Origin: JAEUMG01 sp963805405
GTDB taxonomy: Bacteria > Pseudomonadota > Alphaproteobacteria > Rhizobiales > Aestuariivirgaceae
DNA: 64,000 nt
Assembly (NCBI GenBank): GCA_963805405.1
Contig: CAWDUC010000005.1
Span: 1 to 64,000, forward strand
Direction: 5' to 3'
This document shows, piece after piece, positions 37,079 to 45,185 of this stretch. How positions within the stretch are numbered: position 1 is the first letter of the stretch; each line of letters begins with the position of its first letter. Below the pieces are notes generated by a model. It saw nothing but the letters and a program-made list of their open reading frames with translations. It searched no databases and was not told the origin of the DNA. A program made the translations under genes and the position numbers.

Positions 37079-38494
37079 ATGGCGGATTTCTTCAATGAGA
37101 TGATCCTCGAAGACGGACAGGTGCGCGAGCCCTATGCGCTCGTCCATCAATGGATGAAGAATCTCGCCAAGTCCGATGTCGAAAGGGCCCTGAAAGAGGC
37201 GGAAGAACTGTTCCGCCGCCAGGGCATCACTTTCGCGGTCTATGGCACCGAGGATGGCTCAGAACGCCTGATCCCTTTTGATATCGTACCGCGCGTCTTT
37301 GCCGCCTTCGAATGGCGCAGGCTTTCAGCCGGCATCGAACAGCGCGTGCGAGCGCTCAATTCCTTCCTCCATGACATCTATCACCGCCAGGAAATCCTGC
37401 GCTCGGGCCGCGTCCCGCGCGACGTGATCCTCCAGAACGAAGCCTTCGTGCCGGAGATGATGGGGCTCAATCCGGCGCTCGGCGTCTATGCGCACATCAT
37501 CGGGATCGACATCGTGCGGGTTGGCGCCAACGAGTTTTACGTGCTCGAGGATAATTGCCGCACGCCGTCGGGCGTCTCCTACATGCTCGAGGACCGGGAA
37601 GCGATGATGTATCTCTTCCCCGATCTCTTCGCGCAGCACCGCGTGGCGCCGGTCGAGAACTATCCGGCGATGCTTCGCAAGACGCTCGAAAGCGTGGCAC
37701 CCGCCAATCTCGATGATGAGCCGACGATCGTGCTGCTCACGCCGGGCATCCACAACTCCGCTTTCTTCGAGCATGCCTTTCTTGCCGATGAAATGGGCGT
37801 CGAGCTATGTGAAGGCTCCGATCTCTTCGTTTCCGACGGCTGGCTTTACATGCGCACGACGCAGGAGCCAAAGCGTGTCGATGTCGTCTATCGCCGGATC
37901 GACGATGCCTATATCGATCCTTTGACCTTCCGGCCCAATTCAGCGCTCGGCGTGCCCGGCATCTTCGATCTCTATCGCGCCGGCCGGGTTACGCTCGTCA
38001 ATGCGCCAGGCACCGGGATCGCCGATGACAAGTCGATTTATACCTTCATTCCCGATGTCATCGAGTTCTATACCGGCGAGAAACCATTGCTCAAGAACGT
38101 GCCGACGTGGCGGTGTTCGCAAGCCGAGGACTTCGCCTATGTCTGCGACCATCTCGAAGAACTGGTGGTGAAGGAGGTTCACGGCTCCGGCGGCTATGGC
38201 ATGCTGGTCGGGCCGACGTCGTCGAAAAAGACGATCCAGGAATTCCGCGCGAAACTGAATGCGCGGCCCTCGAATTATATCGCGCAGCCCACGCTTGCGC
38301 TCTCGGCCACGCCAACCTTTACGTCATCCGGCGTGGCGCCGCGCCATGTCGATCTCCGGCCCTTCGTGCTGTCCGGTGACCGCGTCCGCATCACGCCGGG
38401 CGGCCTGACGCGCGTGGCGCTCAAGAAGGGTTCGCTGGTCGTCAATTCGAGCCAAGGGGGCGGCACCAAGGATACCTGGGTGCTGGAGGACTAG
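37079..38494 (+). CDS. Circularly permuted ATP-grasp family protein (Anbu operon)
   Basis: A 471-residue protein of the CP-ATPgrasp family (formerly DUF404/DUF407). Typical stretches: ADFFNEMILEDGQVREPYAL, LIPFDIVPRVFAAFEWRRLS, FYVLEDNCRTPSGVSYMLED, LLTPGIHNSAFFEHAFLADE and VVKEVHGSGGYGMLVGP. Members are predicted peptide ligases. The start at 37079 (MADFFNEM) fits the family; an in-frame ATG at 37025 is the alternative. It is followed after one base by the alpha-E gene, then transglutaminase-like and Anbu genes: the standard four-gene set. Confidence 0.88.
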   Translation: MADFFNEMILEDGQVREPYALVHQWMKNLAKSDVERALKEAEELFRRQGITFAVYGTEDGSERLIPFDIVPRVFAAFEWRRLSAGIEQRVRALNSFLHDIYHRQEILRSGRVPRDVILQNEAFVPEMMGLNPALGVYAHIIGIDIVRVGANEFYVLEDNCRTPSGVSYMLEDREAMMYLFPDLFAQHRVAPVENYPAMLRKTLESVAPANLDDEPTIVLLTPGIHNSAFFEHAFLADEMGVELCEGSDLFVSDGWLYMRTTQEPKRVDVVYRRIDDAYIDPLTFRPNSALGVPGIFDLYRAGRVTLVNAPGTGIADDKSIYTFIPDVIEFYTGEKPLLKNVPTWRCSQAEDFAYVCDHLEELVVKEVHGSGGYGMLVGPTSSKKTIQEFRAKLNARPSNYIAQPTLALSATPTFTSSGVAPRHVDLRPFVLSGDRVRITPGGLTRVALKKGSLVVNSSQGGGTKDTWVLED

Positions 38495-38495
38495 C

Positions 38496-39443
38496 ATGCT
38501 GGGTCGCACCGCCTCTTCGCTCTTCTGGATGTCACGCTATGTCGAGCGCGCCGAGAACATGGCGCGCCTCCTCGAAGTTGGTTACCGCATCTCGTTGATG
38601 CCCGGGGCCATTGAAGGCCACCGTGACGAATGGCGATCCACCTTGACGAGTGCGGCTTGCGAGGCGAGCTACTTCAAGAAGCACAAGGATGTCACCACGA
38701 CGAAGGTCATCCACCATCTTCTCTTCGACGAGGACAATACCTCGAGCGTCAAATCGAGTATCAAAGCGGCGCGCAACAATGGCCGGGCTGTGCGCACCGC
38801 GCTGACGCGCGATCTGTGGGAAAGCCTCAACGGCACCTGGAACGAACTCGCGCTGATCAAGCCGCAAACCATAACGGCCGACCGGCTGCCCGGCTTTCTC
38901 GACTGGGTCAAACAGCGCGCCATGCTGTTCCGCGGCGCCCTGCTCGGCACGCTTCTGCGCTACGACACCTACTATTTCAGTCAGCTCGGCACATTCATCG
39001 AGCGCGCCGACAATACCGCGCGCATCCTCGATGTTAAGTACTACATCCTTCTGCCGCAACCGAGCGATGTCGGCAGCGAGCTCGACATGCAGCAATGGGC
39101 GACAATCCTGCGCTCCGTCTCCGGTCATCGCGCCTATCGCTGGTTCTATCACGACAGCCGCTACCGGCCATGGCTGATTGCCGAGTTCCTGATGCTGCGC
39201 GAGGAGATGCCGCGCTCGCTGGTCTTCAGCTATCAGTGGATCAATACCGCGATGGATGGGCTCGGCCGGATTTACGGCAAGCGCTATGACTGCCACAACG
39301 CGGCGCGACAGACCTACGACATGCTGAAGACTGCCAGGATGGAGGACATATTCCAGAGCGGACTCCACGAGTTCCTCGGCGACTTCATGGCCGGCAATAA
39401 TGCCTTGTCTGCCGAAATCGCCCGCACCTACAATTTTCCGTAA
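38496..39443 (+). CDS. Alpha-E domain protein (Anbu operon)
   Basis: A 315-residue, all-helical alpha-E family protein. The start MLGRTASSLFWMSRYVERAE is diagnostic, and YYFSQLGTFIERADNTARIL is the second conserved block. It always accompanies the ATP-grasp gene and is predicted to work with it in making or modifying a peptide; no reaction is proven. Gene spacing is one base to the previous stop and four bases to the next start. Confidence 0.9.
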   Translation: MLGRTASSLFWMSRYVERAENMARLLEVGYRISLMPGAIEGHRDEWRSTLTSAACEASYFKKHKDVTTTKVIHHLLFDEDNTSSVKSSIKAARNNGRAVRTALTRDLWESLNGTWNELALIKPQTITADRLPGFLDWVKQRAMLFRGALLGTLLRYDTYYFSQLGTFIERADNTARILDVKYYILLPQPSDVGSELDMQQWATILRSVSGHRAYRWFYHDSRYRPWLIAEFLMLREEMPRSLVFSYQWINTAMDGLGRIYGKRYDCHNAARQTYDMLKTARMEDIFQSGLHEFLGDFMAGNNALSAEIARTYNFP

Positions 39444-39447
39444 AGCC

Positions 39448-40251
39448 ATGCAGCTCAAGGTCCGCCACACCACGCATTACCGCTACCGGGTTCCGGCGAG
39501 CTATGCCGTGCAACGGCTTCTGCTTACGCCGCTCGACTTCGCCTCGCAGAAGGTGCGGTCCTGGACCATCGAGGCGCCGGGCATCGCCAAGGCGCTTTCC
39601 TATCGCGATGCCTTCGGCAATGTCGTGCATGTCGTCACCTCGCTCGGCACGATCGAAGAGTTCACCGTCGTCGCGCACGGCATTGTGGAGACCAGCGAGG
39701 CCGCCGGAGTGGTGCGCGGGCTGGCATGCCCAATGCCGGAGACGGTGTTCCTGCGCTACACCAAGGCGACACGGCCGAACCCGGAGATCAGCGCTATCGC
39801 GGAAGCGGCACGCGACAGCGGCGGCGACACGATCGCGCAATTGCATGTTCTCATGCACGACATACGCGGGCGGATTGCCTATGTGATCGGTGCCACGACG
39901 GCGAACACGACAGCCGCCGAGGCGCTCGCGGAAGGCCGGGGCGTGTGCCAGGACCACGCCCATGTGTTCCTCGCCGCGGCCCGCCATATCGGCCTGCCGG
40001 CGCGCTATGTGACCGGCTATATCGTGACCGGGGATGGAAACAACGCGACCGCGAGCCATGCCTGGGCGGAAGTGCTGATCCCGACGCTCGGCTGGACCGG
40101 ATTCGATGCGTCAAACGGGGTTTGCCCGACCGAGCAATATGTGCGAGTGGCAGCCGGTCTCGATGCCGCCGGCGTGGTCCCCGTGATGGGCAGCCGGCGT
40201 GGCGGCGAGGCCGAAACGATGGCCGTCGAGGTCAACGTTACGGCACAGTAA
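39448..40251 (+). CDS. Transglutaminase-like cysteine protease family protein (Anbu operon)
   Basis: A 267-residue protein with an N-terminal bacterial transglutaminase-like domain (MQLKVRHTTHYRYRVPASYA) and a catalytic transglutaminase core. The active-site cysteine is in GRGVCQDHAHVFLAAARHIG, the histidine in ASHAWAEVLIP, and the aspartate in GWTGFDASNG, so a full Cys-His-Asp triad is present. Typical length. Predicted to cleave or crosslink peptides together with the other three gene products. Start ATG 39448 begins the family domain. Confidence 0.92.
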   Translation: MQLKVRHTTHYRYRVPASYAVQRLLLTPLDFASQKVRSWTIEAPGIAKALSYRDAFGNVVHVVTSLGTIEEFTVVAHGIVETSEAAGVVRGLACPMPETVFLRYTKATRPNPEISAIAEAARDSGGDTIAQLHVLMHDIRGRIAYVIGATTANTTAAEALAEGRGVCQDHAHVFLAAARHIGLPARYVTGYIVTGDGNNATASHAWAEVLIPTLGWTGFDASNGVCPTEQYVRVAAGLDAAGVVPVMGSRRGGEAETMAVEVNVTAQ

Positions 40252-40273
40252 AGACGATTGTGAAGGGCTGCCG

Positions 40274-41011
40274 ATGACCTATGGCGTAGGGATCATGCTC
40301 GAGGAAGGCCTTGTGCTGGCGGTTGACACCCGCACCAATGCCGGCGTCGACCATATCGCAACCTTCCGCAAGCTTCACACTTGGTCGCAGCCAGGCGAGC
40401 GTGTCTTCGTGCTGCTTTCGTCCGGCAATCTTGCGGTCACCCAAGCGGTGGTGAGCCTGCTGACCGAGGGCACGCATGCCACGAAAAGACGCGGCTCACC
40501 GCCCAATCTCTTCGCCGCCGAGACCATGTTCCAGGCGGCGCGGATTGTCGGCGAAGCCTCGCGCGAAGTGCGCAAGACCGATGCCGAAGCCCTGCTGCAA
40601 TCGAACGAGAGCTTTCATGCAAGCTTCATCTTCGGCGGCCAGATCGGCACTGAACGTCCGCGGCTCTTCCAGATCTATTCGGCGGGGAATTTCATCGAGG
40701 CGAGCGTCGACACGCCGTTTCTCCAGATCGGCGAGCACAAATATGGAAAGCCGATCCTCGATCGCGTCGCGCAGATGAACATGAGCCTTGGCCAGGCCGC
40801 CAAGCTCTTGCTGCTGTCCTTCAATTCGACGATCCGATCGAACCTGTCGGTCGGCCTTCCCATCGATATCCTGGTCTACAGCCGGGACTCGCTCAAACTC
40901 GAGCGGACGCGCCGAATCGGCGCTGATGACGGTTATTTTCGGATGCTCTCGCTCGAATGGTCGAAGGCGTTGCGGACGGCCTTCGCCAATATCGATGAGT
41001 TCGACATTTAG
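40274..41011 (+). CDS. Anbu proteasome-like peptidase
   Basis: A 245-residue Ntn-hydrolase, ancestral beta-subunit (Anbu) of the 20S/HslV type. The N-terminus MTYGVGIMLEEGLVLAVDTR exposes Thr2 as the nucleophile after methionine removal. Further conserved regions are FVLLSSGNLAVTQAV and NESFHASFIFGGQIGTERP, and the C-terminal half carries GQAAKLLLLSFNSTIRSN. The chosen ATG at 40274 is required to place the threonine at position 2. Anbu rings are open helices and have no known unfoldase; the three upstream genes are its constant partners. Confidence 0.93.
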   Translation: MTYGVGIMLEEGLVLAVDTRTNAGVDHIATFRKLHTWSQPGERVFVLLSSGNLAVTQAVVSLLTEGTHATKRRGSPPNLFAAETMFQAARIVGEASREVRKTDAEALLQSNESFHASFIFGGQIGTERPRLFQIYSAGNFIEASVDTPFLQIGEHKYGKPILDRVAQMNMSLGQAAKLLLLSFNSTIRSNLSVGLPIDILVYSRDSLKLERTRRIGADDGYFRMLSLEWSKALRTAFANIDEFDI

Positions 41012-41215
41012 TCGAGATCGCAAAGAAACGCTCTAAATCGTACTTTGCCAGCCCCGGCAAGCGAGCTCACGCAACGGGTCTCCTGGTTCGAGGAGTTGCG
41101 CAGCCATAGCAGGGCGCGGACAATAACTATCCTACCATGGTCGCCCTTGAGGCGGCCACCCAGCCTGGATGGCAGGTCAAGCCCTGCCATGCAATTGATC
41201 CGTATACGAACCGTC

Positions 41216-41235
41216 ATGCCAGCGAAAGCTGGCAT
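41216..41235. repeat. Short intergenic palindrome
   Basis: Perfect hairpin ATGCCAGC-GAAA-GCTGGCAT, a common dispersed repeat in Hyphomicrobiales. It may act as a transcript end for the Anbu operon although no T-run follows. Confidence 0.6.
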
Positions 41236-41320
41236 CCAGCGCAATCAAATTGGACGTGGACCCCAGCTTGCGTGTTCTGTGCGGGTGTGGCCCTCGTGGG
41301 AGAAGGCGGACAACGAAATT

Positions 41321-41437
41321 CCCTCCCCCTTGTGGGGAGGGATCAAGGGTGGGGGTTGCGCTGAACGTCCAAACCCCCACCCGAAATTTGCTTCAGGCTT
41401 TGCCTCGCAAATTTCGACCTCCCCACAAGGGGGAGGT
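41321..41437. repeat. Composite inverted-repeat element
   Basis: Starts with CCCTCCCCCTTGTGGGGAGG and ends with ACCTCCCCACAAGGGGGAGG, inverted copies of each other. In between lie GGGTGGGGGT/ACCCCCACCC arms and a GAAATTTG/CAAATTTC hairpin. The whole can fold as one nested structure of about 117 bases. It has no coding capacity. It differs in sequence from the repeat at 22.5 and 28.4 kb. Confidence 0.75.
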
Positions 41438-41457
41438 TGAAGGCACGCATAAAAATA

Positions 41458-41505
41458 CCCCTCGTCCTCAAGCGCGCGCGAAGGCGCGCCTCGAAGGATG
41501 AGGGG
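41458..41505. repeat. GC-rich intergenic palindrome
   Basis: CCCCTCGTCCT and AGGATGAGGGG arms with one mismatch flank an inner GCGCGC-rich hairpin. This repeat type is frequent between genes of this bacterial order. Confidence 0.65.
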
Positions 41506-41539
41506 CGATGAAAAAAATCTGTATACGGACGAATACGCC

Positions 41540-42258
41540 TTACGACGTGTCGTCGAGCGGCGGGTGCATGCTTCGGACCAGCCAATGGCACTCTTTCAGG
41601 ATCTCGTCGACCTCGTGAATGGCTCGCTGGCGGAATCCGGGAGGGCGGCCGGGTCGCATGGGGCTCCAGCGCTCGGGCCGTCGCTCTTCTTTGGGCCGCG
41701 CCTCCCAGCAGGCAAGCCGCCGGGCGTGGCGCGGGATGTCATTGAGTGCATCGACGACGGCCACGAGGCGGCGGATCAGGTGCTTGGCACTGACCTTGCC
41801 GTCATCGACGACTTGCTGCTTTGCCTGAGCGGCGGCGATCTCAGCCTGTTTCTGCTCAAGGAATGACTCGATGGAATGGATGTGGGGCTCGGGACCACGG
41901 CGTTTCTTCCTGAGACGGCGGCCAATACGCTTGAGCGGATCGAACAGGTTGAACAGGAAGCCGCGTTTGCGTTTGGGCTTTCCTTCGACATCGGACTTTG
42001 CTCTTTGTCGCTGTTCGACGTCTTCGGCCCTGCGGGGCGCCTGGGCTCATACTCAACCACGATGTCACGCGCCGCGGCGATGATGAGCCGCCGGGCTGCC
42101 GATTCAGCCGTCCGCAGAATGCGAAGCACATGGCGGTGGAGAGGCTTTGCAATCCTCTCGACGCTGCCACCCTCGGTCAGCCCGATTTCGGCGCAGAGCT
42201 TCAAGACCTCGCCCAAGAGCGGCAATCGCCAGCGTTCGATAATGGAAGATATGTCCAT
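41540..42258 (-). CDS. Conserved hypothetical protein of Hyphomicrobiales (one frameshift)
   Basis: About 239 residues after correction. The N-terminus MDISSIIERWRLPLLGEVLK is followed by KPLHRHVLRILRTAESAARR and a proline/lysine-rich linker. A shift near 42035 moves the frame; the continuation reads GKPKRKRGFLFNLFDPLKRI with RRGPEPHIHSIES, then LVAVVDALNDIPRHARRLAC and the end LVRSMHPPLDDTS. The first 80 residues are helical and the linker is strongly basic. I recognise the sequence as a recurrent unannotated protein in the order but know no function. It is leftward, opposite to the iron operon that begins on its right. Confidence 0.6.
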
Positions 42259-42370
42259 GCCGTGCAGATAGAACATAACTTGAACTACGTCAAGCGTCAG
42301 TGGTACCGTGCACGAGCGACCCGCCGATCCGGTCTGGATGGCCTCACGTCGTCGCTCCCTTGATCGCCAC

Positions 42371-42387
42371 CTTAGAATAGTTTTAAA
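42371..42387. promoter_or_regulatory. Iron control element (Irr box) upstream of the iron locus
   Basis: CTTAGAA-TAG-TTTTAAA matches the rhizobial ICE consensus TTTAGAA-N3-TTCTAAA at 12 of 14 arm positions. It lies 107 bases before the first gene of the iron locus. A CTTGACC near 42433, followed 17 bases later by TAACCG, could be the promoter just downstream. Irr binds ICEs when haem is scarce and may repress or activate depending on position. Confidence 0.65.
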
Positions 42388-42493
42388 CTATTGAAATCAT
42401 GCGATTTTTTAATTCGCTGCGACGTTCTGCGGCTTGACCGTGAAGGCCGATTGGATTAACCGACTGACATAGTCGGAAATTATTGCACCCCTC

Positions 42494-43027
42494 ATGTCAC
42501 CCTCTGCCCGCTCCTGCGCAGGCTGCATCCTGCCGAAGCTCCTCGACTACAAGCCCGAACGGCTTGTCGTGTCGGGCTTTCGCTGCTGCATGGCAGGCTA
42601 TGAATTCGGCGATATCGAATGCTGGGAGACCGGCTGGCGCTTCTATGTGAGCGAGCTCGGACCCGGCGAAGCGCGCGCCTTGATGGGCGAATTGCAGTTC
42701 TGGGTGCGCTCGGTTCGCGGCGAAACGCGGCGGCGCATCGCCTGCTTCCCGCATGGCTGCCAGCAAGTTTGCCATGATGAATGCATGGCATTGTCGATGA
42801 TCTCCGGCATGCAGGATAACCGCCGCGACCTTGCCGAGTTCGCCGCGAGCCATCTGCTCGGTGCCGCGAGCGATATCGGTCCGGAGCGCGTTTCGGATGC
42901 GGCAGAGGGCTATGCTACGGCGCTCAAGAATATCGGCCTCAAATTGCTCCCCGTTCCCGAAGACGTGATCCGCAACATCGCCTTCCAAAATGGCGCCGAC
43001 TGTCCGGCCCGCGCCGCCATCCACTGA
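42494..43027 (+). CDS. Cysteine-rich protein of unknown function, first gene of the iron locus
   Basis: A 177-residue protein with no signal peptide or membrane segment. It has nine or more cysteines concentrated in the N-terminal 100 residues: CAGC (8-11), RCC (about 31-32), ECWE, then CFPHGCQQVCHDECMAL, where four cysteines and a histidine lie within 14 residues. This looks like a metal or iron-sulfur site. The C-terminal third is helical (YATALKNIGLKLLPVPEDVI). The Irr box upstream and the imelysin-type gene 39 bases downstream tie it to iron. I do not recognise a family. The RBS before ATG 42494 is weak; a downstream ATG at residue 33 would remove the first cysteines. Confidence 0.75.
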   Translation: MSPSARSCAGCILPKLLDYKPERLVVSGFRCCMAGYEFGDIECWETGWRFYVSELGPGEARALMGELQFWVRSVRGETRRRIACFPHGCQQVCHDECMALSMISGMQDNRRDLAEFAASHLLGAASDIGPERVSDAAEGYATALKNIGLKLLPVPEDVIRNIAFQNGADCPARAAIH

Positions 43028-43066
43028 ACTCCTCATCCAGCTTCACCGAAGACGAAAGGAAACATC

Positions 43067-44347
43067 ATGAAACGCCCTCCCATCCTGGCCCTGCTTGCGA
43101 CCACGGCGCTGACGATCTCGGCGGCCTGGTCCATCGCCAGGGGCGCCGAGGTTTCCCCGGCTTCGGTGAACTCCCATTATGGCGATGTGGCACTCGCCAT
43201 GTATTCCGACGCGCATGGCGCGGCGGTCGACCTGCAGACGGCGGTCGATGCGCTGATCGCCAAGCCCAATGACGAGACACTCGCCGCGGCGCGCAAGGCG
43301 TGGAAGGAATCGCGCCCCTGGTATCAGCAGACCGAAGGACTGCGCTTCGGCAATGCGATCGTCGATGACTGGGAAGGCCGGGTGAATGCCTGGCCGCTCG
43401 ATGAAGGCCTCATCGATTATGTCGACGGCAAATCCTATGGCGACACGTCGGATGAGAACCCGCTCTTCACAGCCAATGTGATCGCGGCAACCTCGATCCG
43501 CATCGGCAACGACACGATCGATGTCGCGACGATCACGCCCGAGACCATCAAGAAATTGCACGAGGCGGGCGAAGTCGAAGCCAATGTGGCGATCGGCTAT
43601 CACGCGATCGAGTTTCTGCTGTGGGGCCAGGATCTGAACGGCACCGGGCCTGGCGCCGGCGCGCGTCCGGCTTCGGACTACGACACCGCCAATTGCACGC
43701 ATGGCAATTGCGATCGCCGCGCGGCCTATCTCAAGGCGGCGACCGATCTCCTCGTCGCCGATCTCGACGAGATGGTCGGCAACTGGAAGCCGGATGGTGC
43801 TGCACGCAAGGAGCTTGCGGCCAAGGGCGATCAAGGCGGGCTCGCCACGATCCTCACCGGACTCGGCAGCCTGTCTTACGGGGAACTCGCCGGCGAGCGC
43901 ATGAAGCTCGGCCTCATCCTGCATGATCCGGAAGAAGAGCATGATTGCTTCTCCGACAACACGCAGAACTCGCACTACGCCGATGAGACGGGGATGATCT
44001 CGCTTTACAGCGGTACCTACAAAGCCCGCGACGGCAAGGACCTTACCGGACCCAGCATCCGTGAATTCGCATTGGTGAAGGCACCGGAAAAAGCGGCGGC
44101 GCTCGACAAGGCCTTCGAGGATACGCGGGCCAAGCTGCAAGCCATCAAGGACAAGGCCGACAGCGGCGAGATGGCCTATGACCAGATGATCGGACCCGAC
44201 AATCCGGCCGGCAATGCGCTAATTCAGGCAGCCATCGATGCGCTCGTCGCGCAAACCCGCGCCATCGAAGCCGTGGTCGCCGATCTCGACCTCACCATCA
44301 AGGTCGAGGGTTCCGACAGTCTCGACAATCCTACCGCGGTGCAGTGA
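43067..44347 (+). CDS. Imelysin-family iron-regulated protein (IrpA/M75 type)
   Basis: A 426-residue periplasmic protein. Signal peptide MKRPPILALLATTALTISAA, cleavage near ARGAEV. The imelysin signature GYHAIEFLLWGQD supplies the GxHxxE motif (His179, Glu182), which in this family binds iron rather than acting as a peptidase. Two helical-bundle halves; the second half has DNTQNSHYADETGMISLYSG. The usual role is as an extracytoplasmic iron-binding component of uptake systems such as EfeO. It follows an AGGAAA RBS. Its stop overlaps the next gene's GTG start in GTGA. Confidence 0.9.
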   Translation: MKRPPILALLATTALTISAAWSIARGAEVSPASVNSHYGDVALAMYSDAHGAAVDLQTAVDALIAKPNDETLAAARKAWKESRPWYQQTEGLRFGNAIVDDWEGRVNAWPLDEGLIDYVDGKSYGDTSDENPLFTANVIAATSIRIGNDTIDVATITPETIKKLHEAGEVEANVAIGYHAIEFLLWGQDLNGTGPGAGARPASDYDTANCTHGNCDRRAAYLKAATDLLVADLDEMVGNWKPDGAARKELAAKGDQGGLATILTGLGSLSYGELAGERMKLGLILHDPEEEHDCFSDNTQNSHYADETGMISLYSGTYKARDGKDLTGPSIREFALVKAPEKAAALDKAFEDTRAKLQAIKDKADSGEMAYDQMIGPDNPAGNALIQAAIDALVAQTRAIEAVVADLDLTIKVEGSDSLDNPTAVQ

Positions 44348-44652
44348 GGCCGAAAATGCGCGCTGCCGGAGCCAAGTATCTCAATCCCGACCAGATCCGG
44401 GAAAAGCTCAAGCTCGCCGATGAACTCCGCTCAGCGGGCAAGCCGATCCACGAGGTGAGCCGCGTCTTGGGCATCACCAATTCGACGCTCTACAACTGGC
44501 GCAAGCGCTATCTCGGCGGGCGGGAAGACAAGGACGCGCAGATCGCGGCCCTGCGGGACGAAAACCGCAGATTGCGCCGCATGGTCAAATCGCTGGTCTC
44601 GATCTCCGACCGGCGGGGGCGTCCCGCGGACGTGGGTGACTCAAAAACATGA
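44344..44652 (+). CDS. Small helix-turn-helix protein within the iron operon
   Basis: A 102-residue protein with a transposase-OrfA-like HTH: YLNPDQIREKLKLADELRSA, then VSRVLGITNSTLYNWRKRYL, and a coiled-coil segment AQIAALRDENRRLRRMVKSL. The start is GTG at 44344, coupled to the imelysin gene stop; ATG at 44356 is the alternative. Its own stop overlaps bfd in ATGA. No DDE partner, terminal repeats or target duplication are visible, so it is not an active insertion sequence. Coupling on both sides suggests a domesticated DNA-binding protein expressed with the operon; its target is unknown. Confidence 0.65.
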   Translation: MRPKMRAAGAKYLNPDQIREKLKLADELRSAGKPIHEVSRVLGITNSTLYNWRKRYLGGREDKDAQIAALRDENRRLRRMVKSLVSISDRRGRPADVGDSKT

Positions 44653-45185
44653 TCATCTGCCAGTGCAACGTCCTTCGCAGCAGCGACATCAAGCGGGCCG
44701 TCGAGGCGAACCTGCAGGATGATCCCTATGCCGTCGTCACGCCCGGCAAGGTGTTTCGCTGCTGCGGGGCGCGGCCGCAATGCGGCGGCTGCATGCCCAA
44801 TATTGCGGATGAAATCGTCGCAGCGATCAAGGCTCGGGCAGCCGATGATTGTGTTTATAATGATTCTAGACTAGCTTCCGCCAACGAACCAAACCATGGG
44901 AGCGTTGCGGATGAAGGGCAGCCAGAAGGTCATCGACTACCTGAACAAGTCGTTGCGGCACGAACTGACGGCAGTGAGCCAGTACTGGCTGCATTACCGC
45001 CTGCTCGAAGACTGGGGTTTTCAAAAATATGCGCGCAAGGAGCGCGAGGAATCGATCGAGGAGATGCAGCATGCCGACAAGCTGATCGAGCGGATCATCT
45101 TTCTCGACGGGCACCCCAATCTGCAAACGCTCGACCCGTTGCTGATCGGGCAGAACATCAAAGAGGTCCTGGAGAGCGACCTTAA
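44649..45185 (+). CDS. bfd: Bacterioferritin-associated ferredoxin; frame runs far into bfr
   Basis: Bfd reduces ferric iron in bacterioferritin to release it. The [2Fe-2S]-binding BFD domain is clear: MIICQCNVLRSSDIKRAVEA with CxC (Cys4, Cys6) and CCGARPQCGGCMPNI supplying the other cysteines. The domain ends near residue 70. The frame, however, stays open to 45185, so the last 90 residues overlap bfr in a different frame and look like shadow sequence. The Irr box of bfr (44854-44870) falls within it. Either the protein carries an odd overlapping tail, or a one-base error hides a stop near 44850; the alternative frames have stops there. Confidence 0.8.
   Translation: MIICQCNVLRSSDIKRAVEANLQDDPYAVVTPGKVFRCCGARPQCGGCMPNIADEIVAAIKARAADDCVYNDSRLASANEPNHGSVADEGQPEGHRLPEQVVAARTDGSEPVLAALPPARRLGFSKICAQGARGIDRGDAACRQADRADHLSRRAPQSANARPVADRAEHQRGPGERP
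44854..44870. promoter_or_regulatory. Iron control element (Irr box) upstream of bfr
   Basis: TTTATAA-TGA-TTCTAGA matches the ICE consensus TTTAGAA-N3-TTCTAAA at 12 of 14 arm positions, 40 bases before the bfr start. Irr repression of bfr through an ICE is known in Bradyrhizobium and relatives, so bfr probably has its own promoter here. Confidence 0.7.

Noticed and set aside
41216..41505. Possible CRISPR-like repeats
   Set aside because: The three elements differ in sequence and each is a self-complementary hairpin; there are no equal spacers and no cas genes in the window.
44344..44652. An insertion sequence in the iron operon
   Set aside because: Only an OrfA-like HTH is present; no catalytic ORF, inverted repeats or target duplication, and both ends are translationally coupled to neighbours.
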